DNA of 5,925 nt from an uncultured Verrucomicrobiota bacterium (GCA_903905395.1 CAIVGD010000156.1:1-5925), one strand, 5' to 3'. Positions 1 through 5,081 are shown, counted from the first letter of the stretch. The notes: generated by a model not told the origin, from the sequence alone. Program-made: numbers and translations.

Positions 1-1259
1 AAAACATCGGCCAGATACATTTTTAACGGATCCTGCGTGCGCTCGCCCAGCGGGAAGGCCGGCTCGGGACTCGTGGGGGTCAGCAGTAGATCGCAACCCG
101 TGAACGCTTTTTCAAAATCTTGACGGAGCAGTCCGCAGACCTTCTGCGCCCGGCGATAGTAGGCGTCGGTGTAACCCTCGCTGAGGACGAAAGTGCCCAG
201 GATGATCCTGCGTTTTACCTCCGCGCCGAAACCTTCCGAGCGGGTCCGGTGATAGAGATCGAGAACATCGCGGGCATCGGTCGCACGCCGTCCGTATCGC
301 ACCCCGTCGAAACGGGCCAGATTGGCCGAAGCCTCGGCCGTCGCGATAATGTAGTATACCGCGATGGCCGCGGGAGTGCTGGGCAGGGAGACTTCGACGA
401 TGGTGGCCCCGTTTTTCTTGAACCAATCGGCGGCGGCGCGGATGGCGGTCTCGGTTTCCACATCCATCCCTGGAAGAAAATATTCTTTGGGCAATCCGAT
501 CCGCACTCCTTTTACCGAACCATCCATCTGGGTTAGAAATTTTTCAGGAGGACGGAGATCGGTCGTGTTGTCGCGCGGATCGTGACCCGCGAGCGTCGAG
601 AGTAGGAGAGCGGAATCCTCGACCGTGCGGGTGAGGGGACCGATCTGATCGAGCGACGAGGCAAAGGCGACGAGGCCGTAACGCGATACTCGTCCGTACG
701 TGGGTTTCAGGCCCACGCATCCGCAAAGGGCGGCGGGTTGGCGGATGGAACCGCCCGTGTCGGAGCCCAGGGCGGCCAGAGCGATGCGACCCGCGACGGC
801 GGCGGCGGAGCCACCGGAGGAACCGCCGGGGATGCGGGACGAATCCCACGGATTGCGGGTGACCCCTAGGGCCGAGTTTTCCGTCGAGGAACCCATGGCG
901 AACTCGTCCATGTTCGTCCGAACGAGAAAGACGGCGCCGGCTTGGCGCAAACGGGCGACGGCGGTGGCGTCGTATGGGGCTTTGTATCCCTGGAGGATTT
1001 TTGAGGAGCAGGTGCAGGGATCTCCCAACGCGTTGAGATTATCTTTGAGGGCTATCGGGATGCCGCCGAGAGGAAGAGAGAGATTCGCTTTTTCGGCCGA
1101 GGCGATGGCGTCGTCGCGGTTGAGATAAGTGTAGGCGTGGAGAGTTTTCTCGCGGGCATCGATTTGTGTGAAGAGATCCTTGAGGATATCGCGCGGGTGG
1201 ATCTCCTTGGCGAGGAGGCGACGCCGAAGCGAAGCGATGGTTTCGTGGGCTAGGCTCAT
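1..1259 (-). CDS. gatA: Glu-tRNA(Gln)/Asp-tRNA(Asn) amidotransferase subunit A (3' end beyond window)
   Basis: GatA is the glutaminase subunit of cytosolic GatCAB. It frees ammonia from glutamine so that GatB can convert misacylated Glu-tRNA(Gln) and/or Asp-tRNA(Asn) to the cognate aminoacyl-tRNA. I translated the frame by hand: it is open for 419 codons to the window edge, against a usual length of about 480-490, so roughly the last 65 residues are missing here. The amidase-signature core is complete: catalytic Lys72 (PIALKDN), cis-Ser147 in the glycine/serine-rich PGGSSGGSAA motif, and nucleophile Ser171 in GSDTGGSIRQPAA. The spacing matches the K79/S154/S178 triad of the Staphylococcus enzyme. 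The start ATG at 1259 overlaps the gatC TGA as ATGA and has no Shine-Dalgarno sequence, so translation is probably coupled. gatB would be expected further left or elsewhere in the genome. The family call is secure. Confidence 0.97.
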   Translation of the reverse strand, partial: MSLAHETIASLRRRLLAKEIHPRDILKDLFTQIDAREKTLHAYTYLNRDDAIASAEKANLSLPLGGIPIALKDNLNALGDPCTCSSKILQGYKAPYDATAVARLRQAGAVFLVRTNMDEFAMGSSTENSALGVTRNPWDSSRIPGGSSGGSAAAVAGRIALAALGSDTGGSIRQPAALCGCVGLKPTYGRVSRYGLVAFASSLDQIGPLTRTVEDSALLLSTLAGHDPRDNTTDLRPPEKFLTQMDGSVKGVRIGLPKEYFLPGMDVETETAIRAAADWFKKNGATIVEVSLPSTPAAIAVYYIIATAEASANLARFDGVRYGRRATDARDVLDLYHRTRSEGFGAEVKRRIILGTFVLSEGYTDAYYRRAQKVCGLLRQDFEKAFTGCDLLLTPTSPEPAFPLGERTQDPLKMYLADV

Positions 1260-1537
1260 TCGACGATCTTAGGGACGAGGATGAGGTGGTTGGCCTGGGC
1301 GGGTGCGTTGGCCAGGGCGGCTTCCACGGGGAGGCCGGGGGAGGGGACATCCTTGCGGAGGGCGGGTTGGGCGGGCGGGGTGACTTCGGGTACATCGCCC
1401 GTGGCGATTTGGCCCAGCGTTTCCATGTAGGCGAGGACTTGGGCGAGCTGGGAGGAGAACTTTGCCGTTTCTTCCGGGGTGAGGGTGAGGCGGGCCAGAG
1501 AGGCGACATCAGAAATATTGATTTGGGGCGCCGACAT
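1256..1537 (-). CDS. gatC: Glu-tRNA(Gln)/Asp-tRNA(Asn) amidotransferase subunit C
   Basis: GatC is the small non-catalytic subunit that wraps around the GatA-GatB interface and stabilises the complex. The 93-residue length is normal (about 95). The N-terminal helical part has the usual VASLARLTLTPEE motif (residues 11-23) followed by a helix (FSSQLAQVLAYMETL). The C-terminal tail shows the typical pattern LRKD, then ALANAP (residues 74-79), then LVPKIVE at the end. The ATG at 1537 gives a family-standard N-terminus. Upstream there is no purine-rich ribosome site; instead the mRNA leader is CU-rich. The gene is the promoter-proximal member of a gatC-gatA operon with a 4-base stop/start overlap. 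The nearest upstream gene on this strand is the transposase, 225 bases away across a repeat cluster, so gatC probably has its own promoter, though I see no convincing box. Confidence 0.95.
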   Translation of the reverse strand: MSAPQINISDVASLARLTLTPEETAKFSSQLAQVLAYMETLGQIATGDVPEVTPPAQPALRKDVPSPGLPVEAALANAPAQANHLILVPKIVE

Positions 1538-1552
1538 ATGCTCGAAAGAGTA

Positions 1553-1584
1553 GGAAGAAAGAAAGCAATTCGGAAGAAAGAAAG
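1553..1584 (-). promoter_or_regulatory. pyrimidine-rich tandem repeat in the gatC leader
   Basis: The 13-mer GGAAGAAAGAAAG occurs twice on the plus strand, at 1553-1565 and 1572-1584, with a 19-base period. In the gatC mRNA it reads CUUUCUUUCUUCC twice, ending 15 bases before the start codon. No AGGAGG-like site lies in this leader. CU-rich leaders can be bound by ribosomal protein S1, so this may be a substitute initiation signal; that role is inferred. It could also be simple-sequence expansion with no function. Confidence 0.4.
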
Positions 1585-1616
1585 AGGGGGTAGGAATGTG
1601 CGAATCCCGCGCTCAA

Positions 1617-1796
1617 TCCTTAGGTAGGGGCGACATCTCCGAGGTCGCCTACGTTGAAATTTGTATTCTCAACGCTTCAGCTAGGCGGGCTAGGGACAGC
1701 CCCGCCCTACCTCAACCTCCAGCCTTTCAACTGGGCGTTCTCGGAAAGCCCGCGCTCAAGCCTTAGGTAGGGGCGACATCTCCGAGGTCGCCTGCG
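1617..1796 (+). repeat. REP/BIME cluster A between gatC and the transposase
   Basis: This is a mosaic of hairpin repeats. Hairpin a1 (1629-1649) has stem arms GGCGAC/GTCGCC; the foot GTAG is at 1624-1627. A linker ending in TTGTATTCTCAACGC follows. Hairpin b1 (1684-1706) has arms GGCGGGCT/AGCCCGCC with one extra C, and CTAC (GTAG on the other strand) at 1707-1710. A degraded hairpin lies at 1727-1752. A second type-a hairpin, a4 (1772-1792), has GTAG at 1767-1770. The 33 bases at 1618-1650 and 1761-1793 are identical. Types a and b face each other, as REP and inverted REP do in a BIME. The right end overlaps the transposase 3' end. Confidence 0.85.
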
Positions 1797-2263
1797 CTAT
1801 TAGCTGATCCCGAACTAAGCTCCTTTCCCGTCCATCGATACGGCCAATCTTCAACCCTCGAAACCAACCCCTTTCTCACGGGGTTCAAATTCACATAATC
1901 CCACTTCTCTTGGGCACTCCCAGCACCTCGCAAACGATGATCGAAGAATCCATTCTGAAACTGCGTCCCTACTTTCCTGGCCATCCATCTTTTCCATGTT
2001 CCGACTACGTCTGTGATTTTCTTTGTTTCTCCCACGCTCAGAATCAAATGCATATGGTCTGGCATTAAAACCAGTAGTTCACAATACCATCGGTGACTGA
2101 CTTGATAAGTATGGGCAGACTGGAAAATGACCTGAACCACTTCAGGACGACAGAGTTGATTAAATCCTCTGCGGAGACAGCAGATCGTGATGAAGTAGTC
2201 AGGATTCGAAACCCAAAAGGGCGTCGCATGCTCCAAACGAGGCTTTCTCGGGATAAATTTCAT
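1763..2263 (-). CDS. rayT: REP-associated tyrosine transposase (RAYT, HUH/Y1 family)
   Basis: Members of this IS200/IS605-related family are single-copy Y1 HUH nucleases that cut and rejoin single-stranded REP hairpins. The 166-residue product has the family landmarks in order: an N-terminal beta strand FITICCLRR (24-32), the HUH metal-binding motif in MPDHMH (His70 and His72), an aromatic NGFFDHRLR block (104-112), and the helix with the probable nucleophile Tyr123 in YVNLNPVRKGLV, followed by EDWPY. No frameshift or missing motif is visible, so it may be active. Residues 156-166 and the TAA stop are encoded by repeat a4, so the conserved domain ends near residue 148 and the tail is repeat-derived. 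The ATG at 2263 has only a weak, distant GGAAG upstream. The gene is flanked on both sides by hairpin repeats, the normal setting for a RAYT. Tyr123 as nucleophile is assigned by family pattern. Confidence 0.93.
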   Translation of the reverse strand: MKFIPRKPRLEHATPFWVSNPDYFITICCLRRGFNQLCRPEVVQVIFQSAHTYQVSHRWYCELLVLMPDHMHLILSVGETKKITDVVGTWKRWMARKVGTQFQNGFFDHRLRGAGSAQEKWDYVNLNPVRKGLVSRVEDWPYRWTGKELSSGSANSAGDLGDVAPT

Positions 2264-2341
2264 CTAAAGATTAAACTTCCGATGTTTAGAAAAGGTGCGC
2301 CGTTATTTTTACGCCCACGTGATTACTTTTAACTCACTGGC
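2264..2341 (-). promoter_or_regulatory. putative leader/promoter region of the transposase
   Basis: This stretch is AT-richer than its surroundings and separates the transposase start from repeat cluster B. It must contain the 5' leader if the gene is expressed on its own. On the minus strand an A-rich GTAAAAATAAC segment could serve as a -10 region, but I find no matching -35 box at good spacing. A CACGTG palindrome lies at 2317-2322. No coding potential is evident. Confidence 0.25.
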
Positions 2342-2630
2342 TCTCAACGCCTCAACTAGGCGTGCTCGGAGAGCCCGCCCTACCTAAACCTTCAGCCTTA
2401 GGTCACCTGCGTAGAAATTTGTATTCTCAACGCCTCAACTTCCAGCCTTAGGTAGGGGCGGCATCTCCGAGGCCGCCTGCGCAGAAAATTGTACTCTCAA
2501 CGCCTCAGCTAGGCGGGCTAGGGACAGCCCGCCCTACCTTAACTTCCAGCCTGAGGTCGCCTACGTTGAAATTTGTACTTTCAACGCCTCAGCTAGGCGT
2601 GCGCGGAGAGCCCACCCAACCTTAGCTTAG
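2342..2630 (+). repeat. REP/BIME cluster B between the transposase and pyrH
   Basis: This is the largest repeat cluster, same orientation as cluster A. From left to right: hairpin c1 (2359-2379; arms GGCGTGCTC/GAGCCCGCC, loop GGA, CTAC at 2380-2383); a type-a unit lacking its hairpin (about 2395-2411); a junction lacking the right-hand hairpin (about 2431-2446); intact hairpin a (2457-2477; arms GGCGGC/GCCGCC, GTAG at 2452-2455); intact hairpin b (2512-2533; arms GGCGGGCT/AGCCCGCC, CTAC at 2534-2537); a second type-a unit without its hairpin (about 2546-2566); and a degraded type-c hairpin (about 2596-2613). Linkers keep the TTGTAnTCTCAACGCCTCA pattern. Lying just downstream of the pyrH stop, the hairpins could also help end or stabilise pyrH mRNA; that is inference. 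Confidence 0.87.
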
Positions 2631-2648
2631 GGAAAGAGTTCGAGTGTT

Positions 2649-3482
2649 TTACTCGCCCGCGATGACACGGGTTCCGACGGGGCGACCCTGGGCAGCGGCG
2701 AGCAGGTTGCCCTCGCGAAACACATCAAACACCACGATGGGGATCTTGTTATCCATGCAGAGCGAAAAGGCGGTCGAATCCATGATCTGGAGGCGACGCC
2801 GCAGGGCATCGCCGTAGGTGATCGTCTCAAATCGGTGGGCCCTCGGATTTGTTTCGGGATCGGAATCGTAGATCCCATCCACCTTGGTGGCTTTGAGCAA
2901 GGCATCGGCCCCGATCTCGCTCGCGCGAAGAGCGGCCGTGGTATCGGTGGAGAAGAAGGGGTGTCCAGTGCCGGCGGCGAAGATGACCACTCGTCCTTTC
3001 TCCAAGTGCCGGAGCGCCCGGCGTCGGATGAACGGTTCGGCCACGTTATTCATCTCGATGGCGGTCAGCACACGGGTTTCCACCCCCACATATTCGAGGG
3101 CGTCCTGGAGGGCGAGGGAGTTGATGACCGTGGCGAGCATGCCCATGTAGTCGGCCGTATTGCGATCCATCCGACCTTCGCCGGAGGCTGGGGCGCCCCG
3201 CCAGATATTGCCCCCGCCGATGACAATGGCCAATTGGAGGGAAGGAGAAAGGATCTCGCGGATTTGGTGGGCGAGGCGACGGGTGACCGCGGTGGAAAGG
3301 TGGTTACCAGATTCGGCCAGCGTCTCGCCGGAAAGCTTCAGGAGGAGACGTCGGGTTTTACAGGAGGAATTATCGGGTGACTCGTCACGCGGGGCGGGTT
3401 CGGGAAGTCGCGAAATTTTTGGTTTGGTTTTTTTGGAAGGGCGAGGGGAAGGCACGAGGGGATTGTGGCTCCGAAAGGGCAT
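2649..3482 (-). CDS. pyrH: uridylate (UMP) kinase with N-terminal extension
   Basis: PyrH phosphorylates UMP to UDP with ATP in pyrimidine nucleotide synthesis; it is a cytosolic homohexamer of the amino acid kinase fold. Motifs in order: LLLKLSGE (46-53, phosphate binding), VIGGGNIWRG (87-96), the UMP-site helix around ADYMGMLATVINSLAL (110-125), GTGHPFFSTDTTAALR (171-186), and KATKVDGIYDSDP (197-209). The C-terminus follows the usual MDSTAFSLCMDNKIPIVVF pattern (234-252). At 277 residues it is about 35-40 longer than usual; the excess is at the N-terminus (residues 1-43), rich in Pro, Lys, Arg and Ser, with no internal Met before the core. The only later in-frame candidate I noted is GTG at codon 10. 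No Shine-Dalgarno site precedes the ATG. It stands apart from rpsB, tsf and frr, its common neighbours. TAA stop. Confidence 0.96.
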   Translation of the reverse strand: MPFRSHNPLVPSPRPSKKTKPKISRLPEPAPRDESPDNSSCKTRRLLLKLSGETLAESGNHLSTAVTRRLAHQIREILSPSLQLAIVIGGGNIWRGAPASGEGRMDRNTADYMGMLATVINSLALQDALEYVGVETRVLTAIEMNNVAEPFIRRRALRHLEKGRVVIFAAGTGHPFFSTDTTAALRASEIGADALLKATKVDGIYDSDPETNPRAHRFETITYGDALRRRLQIMDSTAFSLCMDNKIPIVVFDVFREGNLLAAAQGRPVGTRVIAGE

Positions 3483-3839
3483 AGAGCGGAAGATTAATTT
3501 TTGATTTCAGATCGAAGGTGATCTCACACCGGTAGGGACAGCCATCCTAATTCAAAACCGATGACGGTCCCGCTTGATGCTCAGGTAGGGCGGGCTCTCC
3601 GAGCACGCCTAGCTGGAGCGTTGAGAATACAAGTTTCCCCGCAGGCGGCTTCGGAGATGCCGCCGCTACCCAAACTTCCAACTTCAAAACCACATTCTCA
3701 CCTTCTTACCTTCAAACATTCTCCCCAATCTCCAGTAATCAAAAATTAAAAATCCAACATCCAAAATCCGCGTCGGCGGCATCCCCTATCTTCCATCTTC
3801 TCCCGCACGCGGCCGCGCCTGCGGCTCCACGTCCTCCCC
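3483..3839. other. noncoding stretch upstream of pyrH
   Basis: This gap holds no credible gene. The pyrH leader occupies the first part; CGGTAGGGACAGCC near 3530-3543 looks like a fragment of the type-b repeat. A full inverted-orientation repeat unit follows (3583-3690). The remainder, about 3690-3780, is low-complexity A/C/T-rich sequence (repeated AAAATCC-type words). A short GC hairpin at 3812-3825 (GCCGC, loop GCCT, GCGGC) lies just past the end of the small membrane-protein gene, but without a following U tract on either strand, so I do not call it a terminator. Confidence 0.6.
3583..3690 (-). repeat. REP/BIME unit C, inverted relative to clusters A and B
   Basis: Read on the minus strand this is a complete left-hand a, linker, right-hand c unit. 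The type-c hairpin is at 3589-3609 (plus-strand arms GGCGGGCTC/GAGCACGCC, loop TCC) with foot GTAG at 3585-3588. The linker carries GCGTTGAGAATACAA, the reverse complement of the cluster A/B linker. The type-a hairpin is at 3644-3664 (arms GGCGGC/GCCGCC) with CTAC at 3666-3669. The trailing ACTTCCAACTTCAAAAC is seen again near 5853-5869, so the repeated unit may extend this far. Confidence 0.85.
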
Positions 3840-4076
3840 TCAACGCATGAACTTCAAAATTCCCATCGTGAAGATCACCTGACCAACCCAGAAGAGAAAC
3901 ATCCATTTGATGATTTCTGCCTTCATTTCCGAGCCGTCATGCTTCGTCATCAATCGGCGGGTCAGATCTTCTTCCTGCTCCCGGAAGGCCACTTCGAGGC
4001 TCTCGGCAATAGCTCGAGCCTGACCGGCTTCGATCTTCGCCCCCTCCAGAATATTGAGAATCTTGGTCGTGCTCAC
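3840..4076 (-). CDS. small coiled-coil membrane protein, DUF1640/CCDC90-like
   Basis: The 78-residue product has a predicted amphipathic, charged helix (about residues 8-45, many Glu, Ala, Gln and Arg), then EMKAEIIKW (50-58) leading into a hydrophobic segment (about 57-76: WMFLFWVGQVIFTMGILKFM). The layout, a coiled coil followed by a KAEIIKWM-type junction and one C-terminal membrane helix, resembles the bacterial DUF1640/CCDC90 family, whose function I do not know. The start is GTG at 4076: an in-frame TAA four codons upstream excludes anything longer, and the first internal ATG (codon 43) would remove the coiled coil. There is no Shine-Dalgarno site. It is transcribed divergently from the neighbouring toxin-antitoxin operon, with starts about 106 bases apart. 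A role is not deducible. Family assignment is moderate, by pattern memory; being a real gene is likely. Confidence 0.7.
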   Translation of the reverse strand: MSTTKILNILEGAKIEAGQARAIAESLEVAFREQEEDLTRRLMTKHDGSEMKAEIIKWMFLFWVGQVIFTMGILKFMR

Positions 4077-4115
4077 AGCCCAAGATTAAACGGAGGATGC
4101 AATTCGTCAATGACT

Positions 4116-4141
4116 CCCGCCCGCGCCTGCGCCGCGGCGGG
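4116..4141. other. GC-rich hairpin in the divergent intergenic region
   Basis: CCCGCC (4116-4121) pairs with GGCGGG (4136-4141), and GCG/CGC inside it adds three further pairs across a one-base bulge. It sits between the two divergent starts and just before the predicted -35 box of the antitoxin operon. It differs from the REP hairpins and lacks a GTAG foot. It may act as a cruciform or mRNA leader structure for the leftward gene, or have no function. Confidence 0.35.
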
Positions 4142-4148
4142 TCTCCTC

Positions 4149-4182
4149 TTGACTCAACTACAAATATGGCCATAGTAGTCAA
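4149..4182 (+). promoter_or_regulatory. predicted promoter and palindromic operator of the Phd-VapC operon
   Basis: TTGACT (4149-4154) and CATAGT (4171-4176) form a -35/-10 pair with a 16-base spacer. The -10 box ends 6 bases before the antitoxin ATG, so transcription would begin at or next to the start codon, giving a leaderless mRNA. A perfect 10-base palindrome, TATGGCCATA (4165-4174), overlaps the -10 box. The promoter region is also bounded by the inverted pair TTGACT/AGTCAA (4149-4154, 4177-4182). Phd/YefM antitoxins commonly repress their own operon through such palindromes, so autoregulation is likely by analogy. Confidence 0.6.
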
Positions 4183-4467
4183 ATGATTCAGGCTAGTGTG
4201 TCTAAAATTAAAAATTCTCTTAGTGGTTATTTGGAAAAGGTTAAGGCGGGTCAGAGCGTCCTGATCACGGACCACCGGAAAGTCGTGGCTGTGCTGGAGC
4301 CTGTCGAGTCTGCGGGATGGCCTGAGGAAATCCGGAACGCCCTCCAGCAAGGAGAAGGCAAAGCACCGCGCTCTAGGTTGGATGTTGCCGCCTTTAAGCG
4401 GTTGCCACCAGCCCATGGGCCGAGTTTGAGTGCCGCAGTGCTTGAGGAGCGCCGTCAAGGTCGGTGA
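4183..4467 (+). CDS. Phd/YefM-family antitoxin
   Basis: This is the antitoxin of a type II toxin-antitoxin pair; it should bind the PIN toxin encoded next to it and repress the operon. The N-terminal half has the Phd/YefM DNA-binding and dimerisation pattern: ASVSKIKNSLSGYLEKVKAG (4-23), then VLITDHRKVVAVLEPV (26-41). In this family the strand-turn-strand after the helix ends in a hydrophobic VAVL-type segment, as here. Residues 42-94 are charged and Pro-rich, fitting a toxin-binding tail that is flexible when unbound. At 94 residues it is of normal size. The ATG at 4183 follows the predicted -10 box so closely that there is no room for a ribosome site. Its TGA overlaps the toxin GTG as GTGA. 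Early codons are AT-richer than the rest of the gene. Confidence 0.9.
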   Translation: MIQASVSKIKNSLSGYLEKVKAGQSVLITDHRKVVAVLEPVESAGWPEEIRNALQQGEGKAPRSRLDVAAFKRLPPAHGPSLSAAVLEERRQGR

Positions 4468-4883
4468 GATTCTGGGACACGTCTGCGATTGCCCCGCTCT
4501 TGTGGGTGGAGGCCAACTCCGAGGAACGGATAGGAGAGTTGGAGAAGGATCCTGTAATGGTGGTGTGGTGGGGTACTACCGTGGAGGTTGAATCCGCTCT
4601 TTTTCGGCGTCGCTCAAAGGGGGAAATTGATGAAGCCAATGAGGACAGTGCCAGAGCCCGCCTCACGGTACTGGCTCACTCCTGGATTGAAATGGAGCCT
4701 ACCGATTCCCTGCGTGAAATGGCCAAAAGGTTGATTCGAGTTCACGGGTTGCGGTCGGCCGACTCCCTCCAGCTAGCCGCCGCTCTGGTCTCCTGCGGGA
4801 ACCACCCTAAAAATCAAATTTTTCTGAGTGGAGATCAAGCACTGAAAACGGCGGCTACCAAGGAGGGTTTTACCTGCTTGTAA
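4464..4883 (+). CDS. vapC: PIN-domain ribonuclease toxin (VapC type)
   Basis: This is the toxin partner: PIN-domain VapC proteins are Mg2+-dependent RNases that commonly cut tRNA or rRNA and block translation. The 139-residue length fits the family. The acidic active-site set is visible: Asp5 (FWDTSAI), Glu43 (VEVESAL), Asp100 (LRSADSLQLAAA) and Asp124 (FLSGDQALKTAA). All four are present, so catalysis should be possible. The start is GTG, overlapping the antitoxin stop as GTGA, so toxin translation likely depends on antitoxin translation; AAGG lies 3 bases upstream and GAGGAG 14 bases upstream. Pairing a PIN toxin with a Phd-type antitoxin is common. The RNA target cannot be read from sequence. 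Confidence 0.92.
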   Translation: MRFWDTSAIAPLLWVEANSEERIGELEKDPVMVVWWGTTVEVESALFRRRSKGEIDEANEDSARARLTVLAHSWIEMEPTDSLREMAKRLIRVHGLRSADSLQLAAALVSCGNHPKNQIFLSGDQALKTAATKEGFTCL

Positions 4884-4892
4884 ATGGATCCC

Positions 4893-4920
4893 GCATTTTA
4901 GGGTGCAGATTTGAAAATGC
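4893..4920 (+). terminator. weak candidate terminator after vapC
   Basis: GCATTTT (4893-4899) and AAAATGC (4914-4920) are perfectly complementary, 10 bases past the vapC stop. The loop is 14 bases and no U tract follows, so this is a poor match to an intrinsic terminator. TGCAGAT is also repeated at 4904-4910 and 4926-4932. Low confidence. Confidence 0.25.
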
Positions 4921-4952
4921 TGGCCTGCAGATGTTTTGAGGTGGGAACGTTC

Positions 4953-4995
4953 AGCGCAGGCGGCCTCGGAGATCCCGCCTCTACCTAAACCTTAG
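4953..4995 (-). repeat. single type-a REP copy D, inverted orientation
   Basis: On the plus strand this reads GCGCAGGCGGCCTCGGAGAT and onward, the reverse complement of a type-a hairpin. The hairpin is at 4959-4979, with CTAC (GTAG on the minus strand) at 4981-4984 and the trailing AAACCTTAG of the standard unit. One stem position carries a substitution without its partner change (outer stem of 5 pairs, GGCGG/CCGCC), so this copy is partly decayed. The second hairpin of a full unit is absent. Confidence 0.75.
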
Positions 4996-5002
4996 CCCAG
5001 TA

Positions 5003-5081
5003 AGTAGTGGGCAGTGCATAGTGGGTAGTATGCTTGAGTTCACAACTACTCACTACTCACTTTTCCCTTCCCACTACCCAC
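5003..5081. repeat. imperfect inverted repeat of GTAGTG/CACTAC words
   Basis: The left half (5003-5029) carries AGTAGTG and GTGGGTAGT. The right half (5045-5081) carries CACTACT (5051-5057) and ACTACCCAC (5073-5081). GTGGGTAGT at 5021-5029 is the exact reverse complement of 5073-5081, and AGTAGTG at 5003-5009 that of 5051-5057; the two pairings are in register only if the arms slip, so this may be a degenerate short-word repeat array rather than a single hairpin. It is unlike the REP family. Confidence 0.5.

Noticed and set aside
700..1128. Long plus-strand open frame opposite gatA
   Set aside because: It is an antisense shadow of a well-conserved gatA; its translation is Arg/Pro/Ala-rich with no protein-family character.
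1286..1627. Plus-strand open frame opposite gatC
   Set aside because: Antisense to gatC; Gly-rich translation and its end runs into the purine tract and repeat cluster.
2596..2613. Intrinsic terminator after pyrH
   Set aside because: The hairpin is a degraded type-c repeat and no U tract follows on the minus strand, so a dedicated terminator is not supported.
1617..2630. CRISPR array
   Set aside because: The repeats are irregularly spaced, form facing hairpins of two types and share linkers instead of having unique spacers; no cas genes are present.
2835..3380. 181-codon plus-strand open frame opposite pyrH
   Set aside because: It lies wholly antisense to pyrH, whose motifs are all intact; the product is low-complexity Gly/Asp-rich, as expected of a GC-rich antisense frame.
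3937..4458. 173-codon minus-strand open frame across the DUF1640-like gene and the antitoxin
   Set aside because: It overlaps two better-supported genes and the promoter between them; no motif is recognisable.
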